DNA from: Enterococcus haemoperoxidus ATCC BAA-382
GTDB lineage: Bacteria > Bacillota > Bacilli > Lactobacillales > Enterococcaceae
Assembly: GCF_000407165.1 (NCBI RefSeq)
Contig: NZ_KE136479.1
Span: forward strand, 1 to 64,000
Length of the DNA: 64,000 nt
Direction: 5' to 3'
Shown: in pieces, positions 12,425-22,200 of the stretch
Numbering within the stretch: the first letter of the stretch is position 1
Layout of the letters: each line of letters begins with the position of its first letter
Notes under the pieces: generated by a model
The model's input: the letters and a program-made list of their open reading frames with translations, nothing else
What the model was told of the DNA's origin: nothing
Databases searched by the model: none
Translations under genes and position numbers: made by a program

Positions 12425-14062
12425 ATGAAAAAAGGAATTAAAGCAATTATCGGTCTAACACTTATGCTGACCATCATTTCGGGATGTTCTGGTGGAAAAG
12501 AAGCAACAAAATCACAAGAGACAAAACCATTAAATCTAATGTCACCTTCGGAATTAACCACGTTGGATACATCTGTTATGCTAGATTTTCCAGATGCAAT
12601 TGTCCAAACCGCAGCGTTTGAAGGTTTATATGCACTAGATGACAAAGATCAACTAATTCCAGCAGCAGCAAAAGAAATGCCAGAAATTTCAGAAGACGGT
12701 AAAACCTATAAGATCAAGCTAAGAGAAGAGGCTAAATGGAGTAACGATGATCCAGTGACAGCAGCAGACTTTGAATATGCCTGGAAAAAAATGATTGATC
12801 CTAAAAATGGCTTTGTGTATAGTTTCCTAGTAGCAGATACAATTTTAAATGCTGAGGAAATTTCAAAAGGAGAAAAACCAGTTGATGAACTTGGGGTAAA
12901 AGCAATAGATGATCAAACACTAGAAATAAAATTAAAAGAAGCGAAACCTTATTTCACATCCGTTCTTGCTTTTCCAACCTTTTTCCCGCAAAATCAAAAA
13001 TTTGTTGAAAAAATGGGAACGGATTACGGAACAACAAGTGAAAATGTTATTTACAATGGACCATTTACTGTGGCTAACTGGAAGCAAACAGATTTAAGCT
13101 GGGATTTAAAGAAAAATGAAAAATACTGGGATCAAGCAAATGTAAAATCAGATAAAATACATTATGAAGTAGTCAAAGAAGCTTCGACAGCATTGAACCT
13201 TTTTGAAGATGGGCAGTTGGATGTCGCGACAGTCACTGGTGAATTAGCGAAACAAAACCAAAGTAATCCAAACTATCATTCCTATCCAACAGCAACTATG
13301 AATTATATTCGCTTAAACCAAAAACGTAAAGATAAAGAGACACCTTTGAAAAATGAAAACTTAAGAAAAGCCTTAGCACTAGGTATCGATAAAGAGAATT
13401 TAGTGAATAATATTATTGCAGATGGATCAAAACCTTTGTATGGAGCGGTTACAGAAGGTTTTGTAAGTAATCCTGAAACAGGTGTAGATTTTAGAGAAGA
13501 AGCTGGCGATTTAATGACGTACAACAAAGATGAAGCTTTGAAATATTGGACACTAGCTAAAAAAGAATTAGGCGATAATATTACACTCGATTTAATGGTG
13601 ACGGATGATGGCTCGTATAAAAAAATGGGAGAAAGTCTTCAAGGGAGCCTAGAAAAACTATTTGAAGGTCTCACAATCAACGTAACAGCATTGCCAACTG
13701 AAACAGCATTGAATCTTAGCCGTGAGAGTGATTACGATATGTTCTTGATTTACTGGACACCAGATTATCAAGATCCAATTTCAACACTGAACATGTTACG
13801 TACAGGAAATGATCGCAATTACTCAAATGCCAAGTATGATGCGTTGTTGGATGATGCTTCACAAAAATATGCGACTGATTTAGAAAAACGCTGGGAGACT
13901 TTGATCACTGCTGAAAAAGTAGGTATTGAAGATACAGCTGGAATGATTATTATCAGCCAAAATCAGCAATCAGTTTTACAAAATGAACAGGTTAAAGGGG
14001 TTAATTACCACACTTTTGCAGCACCTTTAACGTTAAAAAACATCTATAAAGAAGCTGAATAA
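12425..14062 (+). CDS. OppA-family peptide-binding lipoprotein, orphan
   Basis: 545 aa. The ATG at 12425 follows AAGGGAG; an upstream in-frame ATG overlaps the cupin end. The signal peptide has lipobox IISGC (Cys21). The body is a family 5 extracellular solute-binding protein (STLDTSVMLDF, AKWSNDDPVTAADF, YWTPDYQDP). It should hang on the outer membrane face and present peptides to an ABC importer. No permease or ATPase genes are adjacent, so it probably feeds an Opp system encoded elsewhere, as pheromone-binding OppA homologues of enterococci do. A paralogue lies at 60446. Confidence 0.88.
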   Translation: MKKGIKAIIGLTLMLTIISGCSGGKEATKSQETKPLNLMSPSELTTLDTSVMLDFPDAIVQTAAFEGLYALDDKDQLIPAAAKEMPEISEDGKTYKIKLREEAKWSNDDPVTAADFEYAWKKMIDPKNGFVYSFLVADTILNAEEISKGEKPVDELGVKAIDDQTLEIKLKEAKPYFTSVLAFPTFFPQNQKFVEKMGTDYGTTSENVIYNGPFTVANWKQTDLSWDLKKNEKYWDQANVKSDKIHYEVVKEASTALNLFEDGQLDVATVTGELAKQNQSNPNYHSYPTATMNYIRLNQKRKDKETPLKNENLRKALALGIDKENLVNNIIADGSKPLYGAVTEGFVSNPETGVDFREEAGDLMTYNKDEALKYWTLAKKELGDNITLDLMVTDDGSYKKMGESLQGSLEKLFEGLTINVTALPTETALNLSRESDYDMFLIYWTPDYQDPISTLNMLRTGNDRNYSNAKYDALLDDASQKYATDLEKRWETLITAEKVGIEDTAGMIIISQNQQSVLQNEQVKGVNYHTFAAPLTLKNIYKEAE

Positions 14063-14070
14063 TGATAGAG

Positions 14071-14105
14071 CTAAAAAAGTCTTTCAAATGAAAGGCTTTT
14101 TTAGT
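14071..14105 (+). terminator. Terminator after the OppA-like gene
   Basis: CTAAAAAAGTCTTTCA pairs with TGAAAGGCTTTTTTAG; the T-run is inside the 3' arm. Confidence 0.8.
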
Positions 14106-14200
14106 CATATTAATATCAGAAATTATGTTCCGGTTGTATGATAGTAGTATGCAAAATAAGATAAAATAGAAAGAGCAACGATAAAAAGGAGTGAAGTGTC

Positions 14201-14917
14201 GTGGTTAAGCAAGAACATAAAAAGCATACGACTAGTAATGAAATGCCATTAAAGAATATAGAAGAAGAAATTCGACAATTTATTTTGAAACAGCGTCCAG
14301 ATTTAACAGAAGATTCCGCTATTTTATTTCCAGAGCTTTTAAATTATCGTTTAGACTATATAAAGACAATGATTAAAAGTGATTCACAAACAATGGAAAA
14401 ATTGAATGAGACAATTGTTGAAAATATCAAAAATAATGAAACAATCTCAAATAATTTAAATACGACTGTCGAAAAAAATTTAACATTAGGACAAAAAACA
14501 GCTGATAACATTGCTAAATTTGGTGGAAGTTGGCCATTCATTTTCTTATTTATTGCGGTATTAATTATTTGGATCGTCGTTAACTCAACGCAATTGCTTG
14601 GAAAACCATTTGATAGCTATCCGTTCATTCTGTTAAATTTAGCCTTATCTTGCTTAGCTGCAATTCAAGCACCAGTCATCATGATGAGTCAAAATCGTCA
14701 AGAAACAAGAGATCGAGAACAGGCAAACAATGATTATAAAGTGAATTTGAAAGCCGAAATAGAAGTCAACCTGTTACATGAAAAAATGGATTATTTAATC
14801 AATAGCCAATGGCAACACTTAGTTCAGATGCAGCATATGCAAATTGAACTGTTAAGTGAACTGCAAGAACAACTCAATGAATTGAGTGAAAAGAAAAGAG
14901 TTGATGCAGAGCGTTAG
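14201..14917 (+). CDS. DUF1003 membrane protein
   Basis: 238 aa, GTG start with AAGGAG 9-10 nt upstream. The middle holds the DUF1003 signature: KTADNIAKFGGSWPFI followed by two membrane segments (about 108-127 and 142-162) and AIQAPVIMMSQNRQ. N- and C-terminal parts are charged and predicted cytoplasmic, with coiled-coil potential near the C-terminus. The function of the family is unknown. The acetyltransferase gene follows 31 nt later. Confidence 0.85.
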   Translation: MVKQEHKKHTTSNEMPLKNIEEEIRQFILKQRPDLTEDSAILFPELLNYRLDYIKTMIKSDSQTMEKLNETIVENIKNNETISNNLNTTVEKNLTLGQKTADNIAKFGGSWPFIFLFIAVLIIWIVVNSTQLLGKPFDSYPFILLNLALSCLAAIQAPVIMMSQNRQETRDREQANNDYKVNLKAEIEVNLLHEKMDYLINSQWQHLVQMQHMQIELLSELQEQLNELSEKKRVDAER

Positions 14918-14948
14918 GGAAAAAGAACAAGTATGATAGGAGGATAAC

Positions 14949-15389
14949 ATGAATCAGCACCAAGCAACTGAAAATGAATACAGTAAACTAGTAGATATCT
15001 GGGCAAGATCTGTAAGACAAACTCATGATTTTTTGAAAGATGACGATTTTAAAACAATAAAATCTGAATTAGCGACTTATTTTCCTCATTTAGATGTAAG
15101 AGTGTGGACGGATGATGAAAAGATTATTGGTTTTTCTGGAGTGGATGGCACTAAATTAGAAATGCTGTTTCTAGATCCTGTATACATTGGAAAAGGATAC
15201 GGAAAACAGGTAGTGACAAGTCTAGTAAAAGAAAATAATATTCAATTTGTCGACGTCAATGAACAAAATTACTCTGCAAAAGCTTTTTATTTCGCAATGG
15301 GGTTTGAAGAATATTCACGAAGTGAAGTGGATGATGCTGGAAGCGCGTATCCAATTTTACATTTAAAAAAAAGTACTAAGGAAAAGTAA
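14949..15389 (+). CDS. GNAT family N-acetyltransferase
   Basis: 146 aa. AGGAGG lies 6 nt before the ATG. The acetyl-CoA binding motif A is LDPVYIGKGYGKQVV (about 78-92) and the family's C-terminal pattern is QNYSAKAFYFAMGFEEYSR. The substrate cannot be predicted. The closest recalled types are single-domain acetyltransferases near 145 aa acting on small amines. Confidence 0.85.
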   Translation: MNQHQATENEYSKLVDIWARSVRQTHDFLKDDDFKTIKSELATYFPHLDVRVWTDDEKIIGFSGVDGTKLEMLFLDPVYIGKGYGKQVVTSLVKENNIQFVDVNEQNYSAKAFYFAMGFEEYSRSEVDDAGSAYPILHLKKSTKEK

Positions 15390-15411
15390 CGAATTCCTTA
15401 GTACTTTTTTC
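15371..15411 (+). terminator. Terminator after the GNAT gene
   Basis: AAGTACTAAGGAA/TTCCTTAGTACTT followed by T5; overlaps the last codons of the gene. It may also slow the opposing oxidoreductase transcript. Confidence 0.85.
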
Positions 15412-15425
15412 TTTCATACTAAAAA

Positions 15426-16001
15426 TCAAATAGTCAATTTAGAACTTTGTTCGAACATCTTTTCAAGAAAAATTTTCCTTTGTTTGTCATTTAGATTTTT
15501 CAGGGAAGATAGTGAAAAATGTTTAACTTTTTTGATACCGGACATTTTTAATACCTGCTTTTTCAGAACAGTACCATAATCTTGTTGAAATAACGTTTTA
15601 TACCATTTAGGTGCATCTTCTGTTGTGATGATCCAGGCTGATTTATTTTTTAAAAGACCTACGGGGAGATTCCCTTTATAAGTATAAGCAAATCCTTTAC
15701 TAAACACTTTATCAATAAAACCTTTTAAAATGGCAGGCATGCCGCCCCACCAAATTGGAAATATAAAGATGATGTGGTCAGCCCATAAAATCTGTTCTCG
15801 ATAAACAGCTGTTTCCTCGTCGAACTGCATATTTCTTCGTTTCTTTGTTTCGTTGAAAACTAATACAGGATCGAAATTTTCTTTATAAAGATCGATAATT
15901 TTGACAGTATTTTTTTGTTCAGCTCCTTGCTGGACATGATTCATGATAGAGTGGGTATAGCCTGTTGTATTAGGATAAGCATAGAGAATCAGTATATTCA
16001 T
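15426..16001 (-). CDS. NAD(P)H-dependent flavin oxidoreductase, flavodoxin-like fold
   Basis: 191 aa. Starts MNILILYAYPN and has the quinone-reductase/MdaB pattern: ADHIIFIFPIWWGGMPAILKGFIDKVF (about 73-99) for flavin binding. It reduces quinones or other electrophiles with NAD(P)H, a cytoplasmic detoxification role. It starts 24 nt after the MerR gene on the same strand, and both should be made from the palindromic MerR promoter, as in electrophile- or thiol-stress systems. Confidence 0.85.
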   Translation of the reverse strand: MNILILYAYPNTTGYTHSIMNHVQQGAEQKNTVKIIDLYKENFDPVLVFNETKKRRNMQFDEETAVYREQILWADHIIFIFPIWWGGMPAILKGFIDKVFSKGFAYTYKGNLPVGLLKNKSAWIITTEDAPKWYKTLFQQDYGTVLKKQVLKMSGIKKVKHFSLSSLKNLNDKQRKIFLEKMFEQSSKLTI

Positions 16002-16025
16002 TTGTAACGCCTCCGGATAATAAAT

Positions 16026-16466
16026 TTAAGGATGCAGGTCTTCAAAGATTGTATCTGAAAATTCTGCTAGTTCTTTTTTCATTTGTTCGTAGTTTGTTTC
16101 ACATTCTTCATAGGTTTCAGGGATTGGCAATGACTTTATTGAGTCAATGATCAATTGGTAATGTTTGATCGTTGTTTCTAGATCAGTGATCTTGTTCGCC
16201 ATAAGTTCACGACTACGGTTGTTGCATTCTAAAGAGACGGGCTGATCAAATAATTGCAGTAATTCTTTCATCTCTTTTAAAGAAAAATGAGCATACTTCA
16301 TAACCGAGATATACTTTAGACGCGCGAATTCATCTTGACCATAAAGCCGATAATTATTTTCCCCACGTTGAGGTTGGATCAATTGTTCTTTCTCATAATA
16401 TCTGATCGTATCTTCGCTCAAATGGACTTGCTGAGAAATTTCTTTGATGGTTCGTCTTTTTTCCAT
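16026..16466 (-). CDS. MerR-family transcriptional regulator
   Basis: 146 aa. The ATG chosen lies 6 nt after GAGGTG; a GTG three codons upstream is part of that site. N-terminal winged helix: RTIKEISQQVHLSEDTIRYYEKEQLIQPQR, then NNYRLYGQDE and a coiled coil from about 80 to 125. There is one Cys at the start of the dimerisation helix (SLECNNRS) and another near the C-terminus. MerR proteins bend promoters with over-long spacers. The promoter at 16485-16515 fits, so autoregulation with the downstream oxidoreductase is likely. Effector unknown. Confidence 0.88.
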   Translation of the reverse strand: MEKRRTIKEISQQVHLSEDTIRYYEKEQLIQPQRGENNYRLYGQDEFARLKYISVMKYAHFSLKEMKELLQLFDQPVSLECNNRSRELMANKITDLETTIKHYQLIIDSIKSLPIPETYEECETNYEQMKKELAEFSDTIFEDLHP

Positions 16467-16484
16467 TGCAATCACCTCAAAACT

Positions 16485-16515
16485 ATCTTAACATTGGAGC
16501 ATGCTCCAATGTCAA
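16485..16515 (-). promoter_or_regulatory. MerR-type promoter with a 19-bp spacer and perfect dyad
   Basis: On the minus strand TTGACA, a 19-bp spacer, then TAAGAT. The spacer region is a perfect 22-bp palindrome, ACATTGGAGCA/TGCTCCAATGT, at 16491-16512. This is the classic geometry for activation by a MerR protein. Confidence 0.85.
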
Positions 16516-16833
16516 TAACCCAAATTAGTTTTTTTGCTCAGTGAGCGTTATGGTTTTACAGATTCCTGATAATGTGTATAATTCTTATAAATAGATCAAT
16601 ATTTTTTTATCTTTATAATGAATAAAATCCTTAAATATGTAAAAATACGAGATAAATAGGTAATAAACCAAATAGAAAAATAATTGCATTTAGATAGTGT
16701 CAAAAAAAATAAAAAATGCTTAATTTCCTTATAAACACTGGGGAATGGGCTTTTTTTTTGTTTTAAAGTAGAAAAAAAATAGACATAGGAATGAAAAAAA
16801 TGACAAATAAAATTCATTTTAATAGCATATTAC
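16516..16833. other. AT-rich intergenic region
   Basis: About 320 bp between the divergent MerR promoter and the promoter of the 16914 gene. Very AT-rich with long A and T runs. No convincing gene, RNA motif or strong hairpin was seen; a 73-codon minus-strand frame here is low-complexity. Confidence 0.6.
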
Positions 16834-16863
16834 TTGATATAAGAGATTGAGAGATACTATAAT
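16834..16863 (+). promoter_or_regulatory. Promoter of the 16914 gene
   Basis: TTGATA (16834), 18-nt spacer, TATAAT (16858-16863), about 50 nt before the start codon. Confidence 0.65.
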
Positions 16864-16913
16864 GAACTTAAGTCAGCGTTTTTAGCTGCTTAGATATGGG
16901 AGGAGAGAGCATT

Positions 16914-17345
16914 ATGTTTAGTTACACGGATATGATTTTGTCAGTAATGCAACGAGTTGAAGTCTACAATGAGATTTTTAATGCCATTTCTAAGGAAGTA
17001 CAAGAGAACAGCTGTAGCCAAGCCATTAACAGAAGAGGGAAAGATACGTATTTATTTTGCCGCAGTAATGTTAATCGGTTCTTTGTAGAAGAAGAAAGTT
17101 TTAGAAAAAACTTAGTATTTTATGGCGAAAAAGAAGCAACAAAAATCTTGTTAGAAGGCTTAGATGCCTATAAAGAAGGAATCTATTTTTGGTTGGAAGC
17201 ATTAAACGACAAGTGTGAAGTGATTGATGAAATCAAGTACAAACGTGGTTTGAATAGTACAGAGAGTTCATTTGAATTAATTAATCAAGCATGTAAAGAA
17301 GCTTGTGGTGGTATTCAAAGTGCACATAGTGTACATAAAATGTAA
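16914..17345 (+). CDS. Hypothetical protein
   Basis: 143 aa. The ATG at 16914 is preceded by GGGAGGAGA; an upstream ATG at 16896 overlaps that site. No family recognised. The protein looks soluble and helical, with no signal peptide or membrane segment. Five Cys residues are present, three of them near the ends of likely helices (SCSQ, FCRS, ACKEACGG). It stands alone with its own promoter and a terminator near 17478. Conserved-looking codon use and a strong ribosome site suggest a real gene. Confidence 0.7.
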   Translation: MFSYTDMILSVMQRVEVYNEIFNAISKEVQENSCSQAINRRGKDTYLFCRSNVNRFFVEEESFRKNLVFYGEKEATKILLEGLDAYKEGIYFWLEALNDKCEVIDEIKYKRGLNSTESSFELINQACKEACGGIQSAHSVHKM

Positions 17346-17477
17346 ATTAGATAGACATCCTATAAATTAGTAGAAAACATCGTTCAGTTGCCCTAATAAG
17401 TATCGAAAATTGATATCATCTGGTTTTAATTCCATTCATTTTGTAGTTTTTTTTAATTATTTATTTCAAAATAAATA

Positions 17478-17518
17478 AAATACCAAGGCAAGTATTCTGT
17501 TGGCTTTGGTATTTTTTT
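17478..17518 (+). terminator. Terminator after the 16914 gene
   Basis: ATACCAAGGC/GCTTTGGTAT around a 13-nt loop, followed by T7; it also abuts the end of the broken minus-strand gene at 17519. Confidence 0.75.
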
Positions 17519-17836
17519 CTATATTTTTGTTAAGAATTTTTCTGTCAGTGAATCTAGTGCTTGGTCGATTACTTGAGCGTTCTTAGGATCTCGTTGTAAG
17601 AAAATTTGCGAGAAATATTACATACCAATCACTGTTAATGTGATCGCTTGCCCGTCGGCTATTGAAATCATAATTTGAGGTGTAACAACACTTTTACCAC
17701 GGAGACCTAAACCGATATAAGCCAATTCTATCGTCTGTTTAATGATTGTTCTAATTCGATAATAACCATCTGTTATAAATTTTTTATCCTCATTAAAGCA
17801 CTTCAATAAAGTATCAAGTTTCTTTTTTCTGTTCAT
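17519..17836 (-). pseudogene. Broken regulator-like gene with an in-frame stop
   Basis: The minus-strand frame from ATG (17836, after AGGAAGG) reads 72 codons to VIGM, then TAA. The same frame continues for 32 more sensible codons (YFSQIFLQRDPKNAQV to FLTKI) to a natural stop at 17519. Together this gives a helical C-terminal part about 105 residues long that resembles the ligand domain of TetR-type regulators, without a DNA-binding part. The family guess is weak. It may be a decayed remnant. Confidence 0.5.
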
Positions 17837-17997
17837 TTTATCCTTCCTTTCTAATTATTGTAGCATTTCTCATAAATATGGATCAAGCATCGAGAGAATG
17901 TTATAAATCGCTATTATCTCCAATAAATATTTAAGAAAAACACTAGGAAAAACAATAGGAAACGATATAATACTCACATAATTCTCAAATATTTGTG

Positions 17998-18023
17998 TTA
18001 TTTATCAAAAATATGATAAATAA
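17998..18023. promoter_or_regulatory. Perfect 10-bp dyad upstream of the winged-helix regulator
   Basis: TTATTTATCA-AAAATA-TGATAAATAA, about 175 bp before the regulator start. A possible operator for the downstream OmpR-like protein or an AT-rich cruciform. The surrounding 17837-18198 region is otherwise AT-rich with no gene seen. Confidence 0.4.
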
Positions 18024-18198
18024 AAGATTATAATTGTATAGACTTGGCAAATAAAATAGATTAAACTTATTTTAGTTTGGTAAGTATATTAATTTTATAT
18101 TGAATTTATAACTTTTCTGACATTTATGTGGTACGAATATGCGTAATATCGATACAAATGGCTAATCTAATAACGAAATCATAAAGGGGAACTACTAT

Positions 18199-18888
18199 AT
18201 GTACAACATAGGTTTTGTCTTGCTTGACAACGAAGATGAACAAAAATACATAGATTCACTAAAAAGCACTCAATTAAATGTGTATCCAATCAATAAAAAT
18301 GAAATTACTGAAAAAATTGGGCATTATGACGGTATTATACTTAACGAACAGAATGCACAAAATATTGGTGTGATTTGCGAACTGCTTCTTCTGTTAAAGA
18401 AAAAACAAGATCCTTTTATCTGGGTGATCTCACAACAGAGCAATAAAATGAATCATATTGTTTATTTACAACTGGGTGCTGACGGTATAATCGATCAAGA
18501 ATGTGACCCAGAAGAGTGTAAGCTTTTGATGTTCAATGCATTCGATAGATATAATCGAGCATATCCGATTGCCGAAGAACCCACAGACAAGATGGTTGAT
18601 ACTCAAAAAATCCAATTACGTCCTTGTAATTATAGTGTCCTTTTAAATGGTGAAGAGATCAATTTAACAAAGTTAGAATTTAAAACGATTGAATTTCTAG
18701 AAACAAAAAAGGGTGTGGCAGTTTCTTATGAAGAGATTTACAAAAAAGTTTGGGAGAATGAAGGAAATGATAAGCAATATCGCGTATCAAATTTGATTTT
18801 CCATTTAAGACAAAAAATTGAAGAAGATGCTGCGCATCCAAAATATATTAAAACAGTTCGTTCAAAAGGCTATAAGTTAACTGTATAG
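18199..18888 (+). CDS. Winged-helix regulator with pseudo-receiver domain
   Basis: 229 aa. The C-terminal half (about 130-229) is an OmpR/PhoB-type DNA-binding domain (LTKLEFKTIEFLETKKG, RVSNLIFHLRQKI, RSKGYKLTV). The N-terminal half has a receiver-like alternation (NIGFVLLDNEDE, YDGIILNEQN), but Asn/Glu stand where the phosphorylated Asp is expected, and no sensor kinase is adjacent. It is therefore probably an orphan regulator that does not use phosphorylation. It directly precedes the WxL cluster in the same direction, 344 bp away, and is the likely controller of it. Confidence 0.83.
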   Translation: MYNIGFVLLDNEDEQKYIDSLKSTQLNVYPINKNEITEKIGHYDGIILNEQNAQNIGVICELLLLLKKKQDPFIWVISQQSNKMNHIVYLQLGADGIIDQECDPEECKLLMFNAFDRYNRAYPIAEEPTDKMVDTQKIQLRPCNYSVLLNGEEINLTKLEFKTIEFLETKKGVAVSYEEIYKKVWENEGNDKQYRVSNLIFHLRQKIEEDAAHPKYIKTVRSKGYKLTV

Positions 18889-19042
18889 TTTAATCCCTAT
18901 TTATAGAATAATCTAATTAGAAAAGTAAGTAGAAATGTCATGGCGGTTGATCTAAAAAAACAAGACAATGACGGTGACAAAAAACAAAATATGTTTTCTT
19001 TTTTTCAAACCAACTGTTGATCATAACAAAATAGAGAAAATC

Positions 19043-19111
19043 AGTGCTCTTTTACTAACGTCTATATAGAGAACAGCCATTCTCCATAGACTAGTAAAAA
19101 AAATGAGCGCT
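19043..19111 (+). other. Long imperfect hairpin in the WxL cluster leader
   Basis: Four nested paired blocks: AGTGCTC/GAGCGCT, TTTTACTA/TAGTAAAA, GTCTAT/ATAGAC and GAGAA/TTCTC, closed by a loop of about 6 nt. It lies about 120 nt before the first WxL gene, and no T-run follows. It may be an mRNA stabilising structure or a protein/RNA regulatory site. The rest of 18889-19232 is AT-rich without another clear signal. Confidence 0.6.
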
Positions 19112-19232
19112 AATTTTCCCCTGCATTGTGAATGTATCAAAAATTTAAACAATTGGCAAGAAAAATAGAAATAGATTGTACGTTCTTTTAAGACAGACGT
19201 ACCAAAAATGTTAGGGGAGGAGTTGAGAATAT

Positions 19233-22200
19233 ATGAAAATCGGAAAAAAGTCTTATATTGTTTTTGGATTGGTTTTATTGGTGGGAATTCTCTGTACGGT
19301 TGTATGGCATAATACTACACTTACGAAAGCTTCAGAAGAAAAATTTTCCATTAAAACTGAATCAATAAATGAATCTGGGGAAATACCAGTAACATTAACG
19401 ATTTCTGAACCGAAAAATGAACAGCTAAAGCTTTCGTTTGAAGGAGTTTATGAAGTAAAAGCCGATGAATTATTAGCTGGTCTTTCTGATAACTATGATG
19501 GGACAGTATCAATAGAAGCTGTGGATGAAACGAGTGTTAAACTTACAACCAAAAATTATGAGGAGTCTTTAAAAATCAGTTTTATAGTTAGGCCATTAAA
19601 TCAGGCTGAAACAGGCAAGCTCGTACTGTCTAATTCAGCAGGGGAAGAGTTGGCAACTAGTAAACTAAGTTTTTCTGAAAAAAAGACTAAGCTAGATGAA
19701 AATATTTTAGCGGATAACCTATCTTTGCTTAAAACCACAAGAACTGGAATAACCAGAGATGAGATTAGCGGACCAATTCCAGCTACACCGGAAGAAAAGG
19801 CTGCAGCAAATGAAGCGGCTAATACTAGATTTGGTTTTGACCCATCACAAAATTCAGTAACAGTTGATACTTGGGCAGACTTTAAACTTGCTTATCAGAA
19901 TAATGCTGTTACAAAAATTACGATGACAAATAATATCTCAAACAGAGCCGTGAGCGGAGCTGCTGGAAACCTGGGTGAAAGATCCAAGTCCATTGAAATT
20001 GATGGTGGTGGTTTTTTACTTGATTTAAATGATCAAACACTTCGTTTAGCAGGTACACCAACAGATGGAATTGGTTTTGTCCATGTGCATAACATGTCTA
20101 TCAAGCAAAATGTAACTGATGCTGGTTACAATGGTGGAACTTATAGTTGGGCATTTATCATGGGAAATAATGGGACTGCTTCTGCAAGAAACTGGTACTT
20201 TAGAGTTGGAGATATTCGTAGTTTTGAAGAGGTCAATGGTGAAAAAATTGCCCGTTTGATTCGTGGTACACGTAGTGAAATCACAGTTTACGGGAAAATG
20301 ACCCTATACACAACGTCTGAAAACTTTTATGCGGGAAGCGTCATTATTGAAGATGGGACAGAATGGTATGGCGTAAATACAACATCGCCTTGGTCTTTGG
20401 TCTGGTATGAGCAAAATTCCTCAGGAACAGATACGGGTGCGGCTCAGAAATATATTGTAGGAAAGCATAGTTATATTTACCTACAAAATAGAGGGAACAA
20501 CCCGACTTATCCATCTGTATTCAGTTACTATAAAGAATTAGAGGTTGGAGAAAACTCGATTTATAATGCAAATATGGCTGGAAATTCTGTAAGATTCGAT
20601 AATCCGGGAGTTATGACTGTAAAAGCAAATGCAGTAGTCAATTTGCTGAGTCGCGGAACAGGTGAAGTTCTTCAGTATTCTTCAAATGATGCTTCAGTAG
20701 TTGTTGAACCAACAGGAAGTTTATATGTTGTTGGGAATACGACTGGAGGAGTTGTTGGTTTAAATGGTGGAAACAATCGCTCACTAACGTTAAATTCACC
20801 TAAAGGATATGATATTCGAAACCGAAACAACAGTGGAAGAGCGATTGCAATGACAGCTGTTGCAACACAAACATTCAATATAAATGATTCTGATATTGAC
20901 TTATGGACTGTTGGTAAGGATATGTCTGGACCTTCGCAAGAAACCTATGCTTTAGTTACAAACTTCACTTCTACTGGTACGAATGTGATTACTACTTCTG
21001 AACCAGGGTTACAAACGTTTAGATACGCAAACTATCGAAGAATTACAGGGATGAATTCTAAGCCTACGATGGAATGGACACCAGTGACTGATGCAGATAA
21101 AACATATCAAGCAAAGGTCAAAATTGGGATGACTCCGTCAGACGACTTTGATGAAAATGGTAACGTTGTTTTAGTTCCAGTGTATGCTTCTAAAGGTCAA
21201 GCATCTGTCACATATACAGATACTTTCAATGATGCACACACCGCGTCAACTTTAGATGATGGTTTAGCACCATTTACTGATACAAAATTCAATATTGCTG
21301 GTAAACAAATCAGTGCTCATGCAATTAGAGGTCCGTGGCTATCGGAACCTGATGAAGTAACAACAGTTATTGATGTTACACCTCCAGAACCGGCAGTTGT
21401 AACGGGTGGTAAGGTAACAAATGCAATGAAACAGCTAAGTGGTAAAGAGGCTGAACCAAAAGCAAAAATTTACCTTGATATCAACGGTGTTCGTCAGAGT
21501 GCGGTAGGCACTGTCAATGACGATGGAACATGGACATACAATCTACCTCATTATTTAGAAAAAGGCGATACAATCCAAATTTTCTTAGAAGATAATGCTG
21601 GGAGAGTTACTGAAACACTAACTCCAGCAGCACCATCAACTAATAGTGATACTGGTAATATCAATCCAGCAGCAAATATGACCTATCGTGATGCAACGTT
21701 TAAAGCTGCAACAAAGTATACAGTAGAAGATGTTCTTCCCGATAAACCACTGATGGAAAAAACAGTTACTTCTTCAGGAGGCGCTACAACGCAAGTTGGT
21801 GATAACTTGACGTACACGTTAACAGCTAAAAACAATAAAGAAGAGTCCTATACTACATTATGGGCGAATACTGTTGTGACAGATACGATTCCTTCAGGCT
21901 TAGATTTTGATCCAGCAACGGCTGAAATCAAAATTGACGGAGTTGCTGCTGAAACGCCAAAAGATTATTCCTATGATTCTAACTCACGAGTATTAACAGT
22001 TAAATTGGGAAATCTAGCATCTGGGGAATCATCAGTTATCACCTTTAAAGCCCAAGTTGCTTCTTCTGCTGTAGGGACTGTAATTAGTAATATAGCAGAT
22101 ATAGTTGGTGATTCACCAAGAGAAATGCCATTTGTTGAAGGTCCGATTGATCCAGATGCTAAACATGAAACTTACAATGCCACCTCTCAGGAAGCTAAAA

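Noticed and set aside
16596-16817. 73-codon minus-strand frame rich in Phe, Tyr and Ile
   Set aside because: Low-complexity AT-rich intergenic DNA, no ribosome site, no protein-like pattern.
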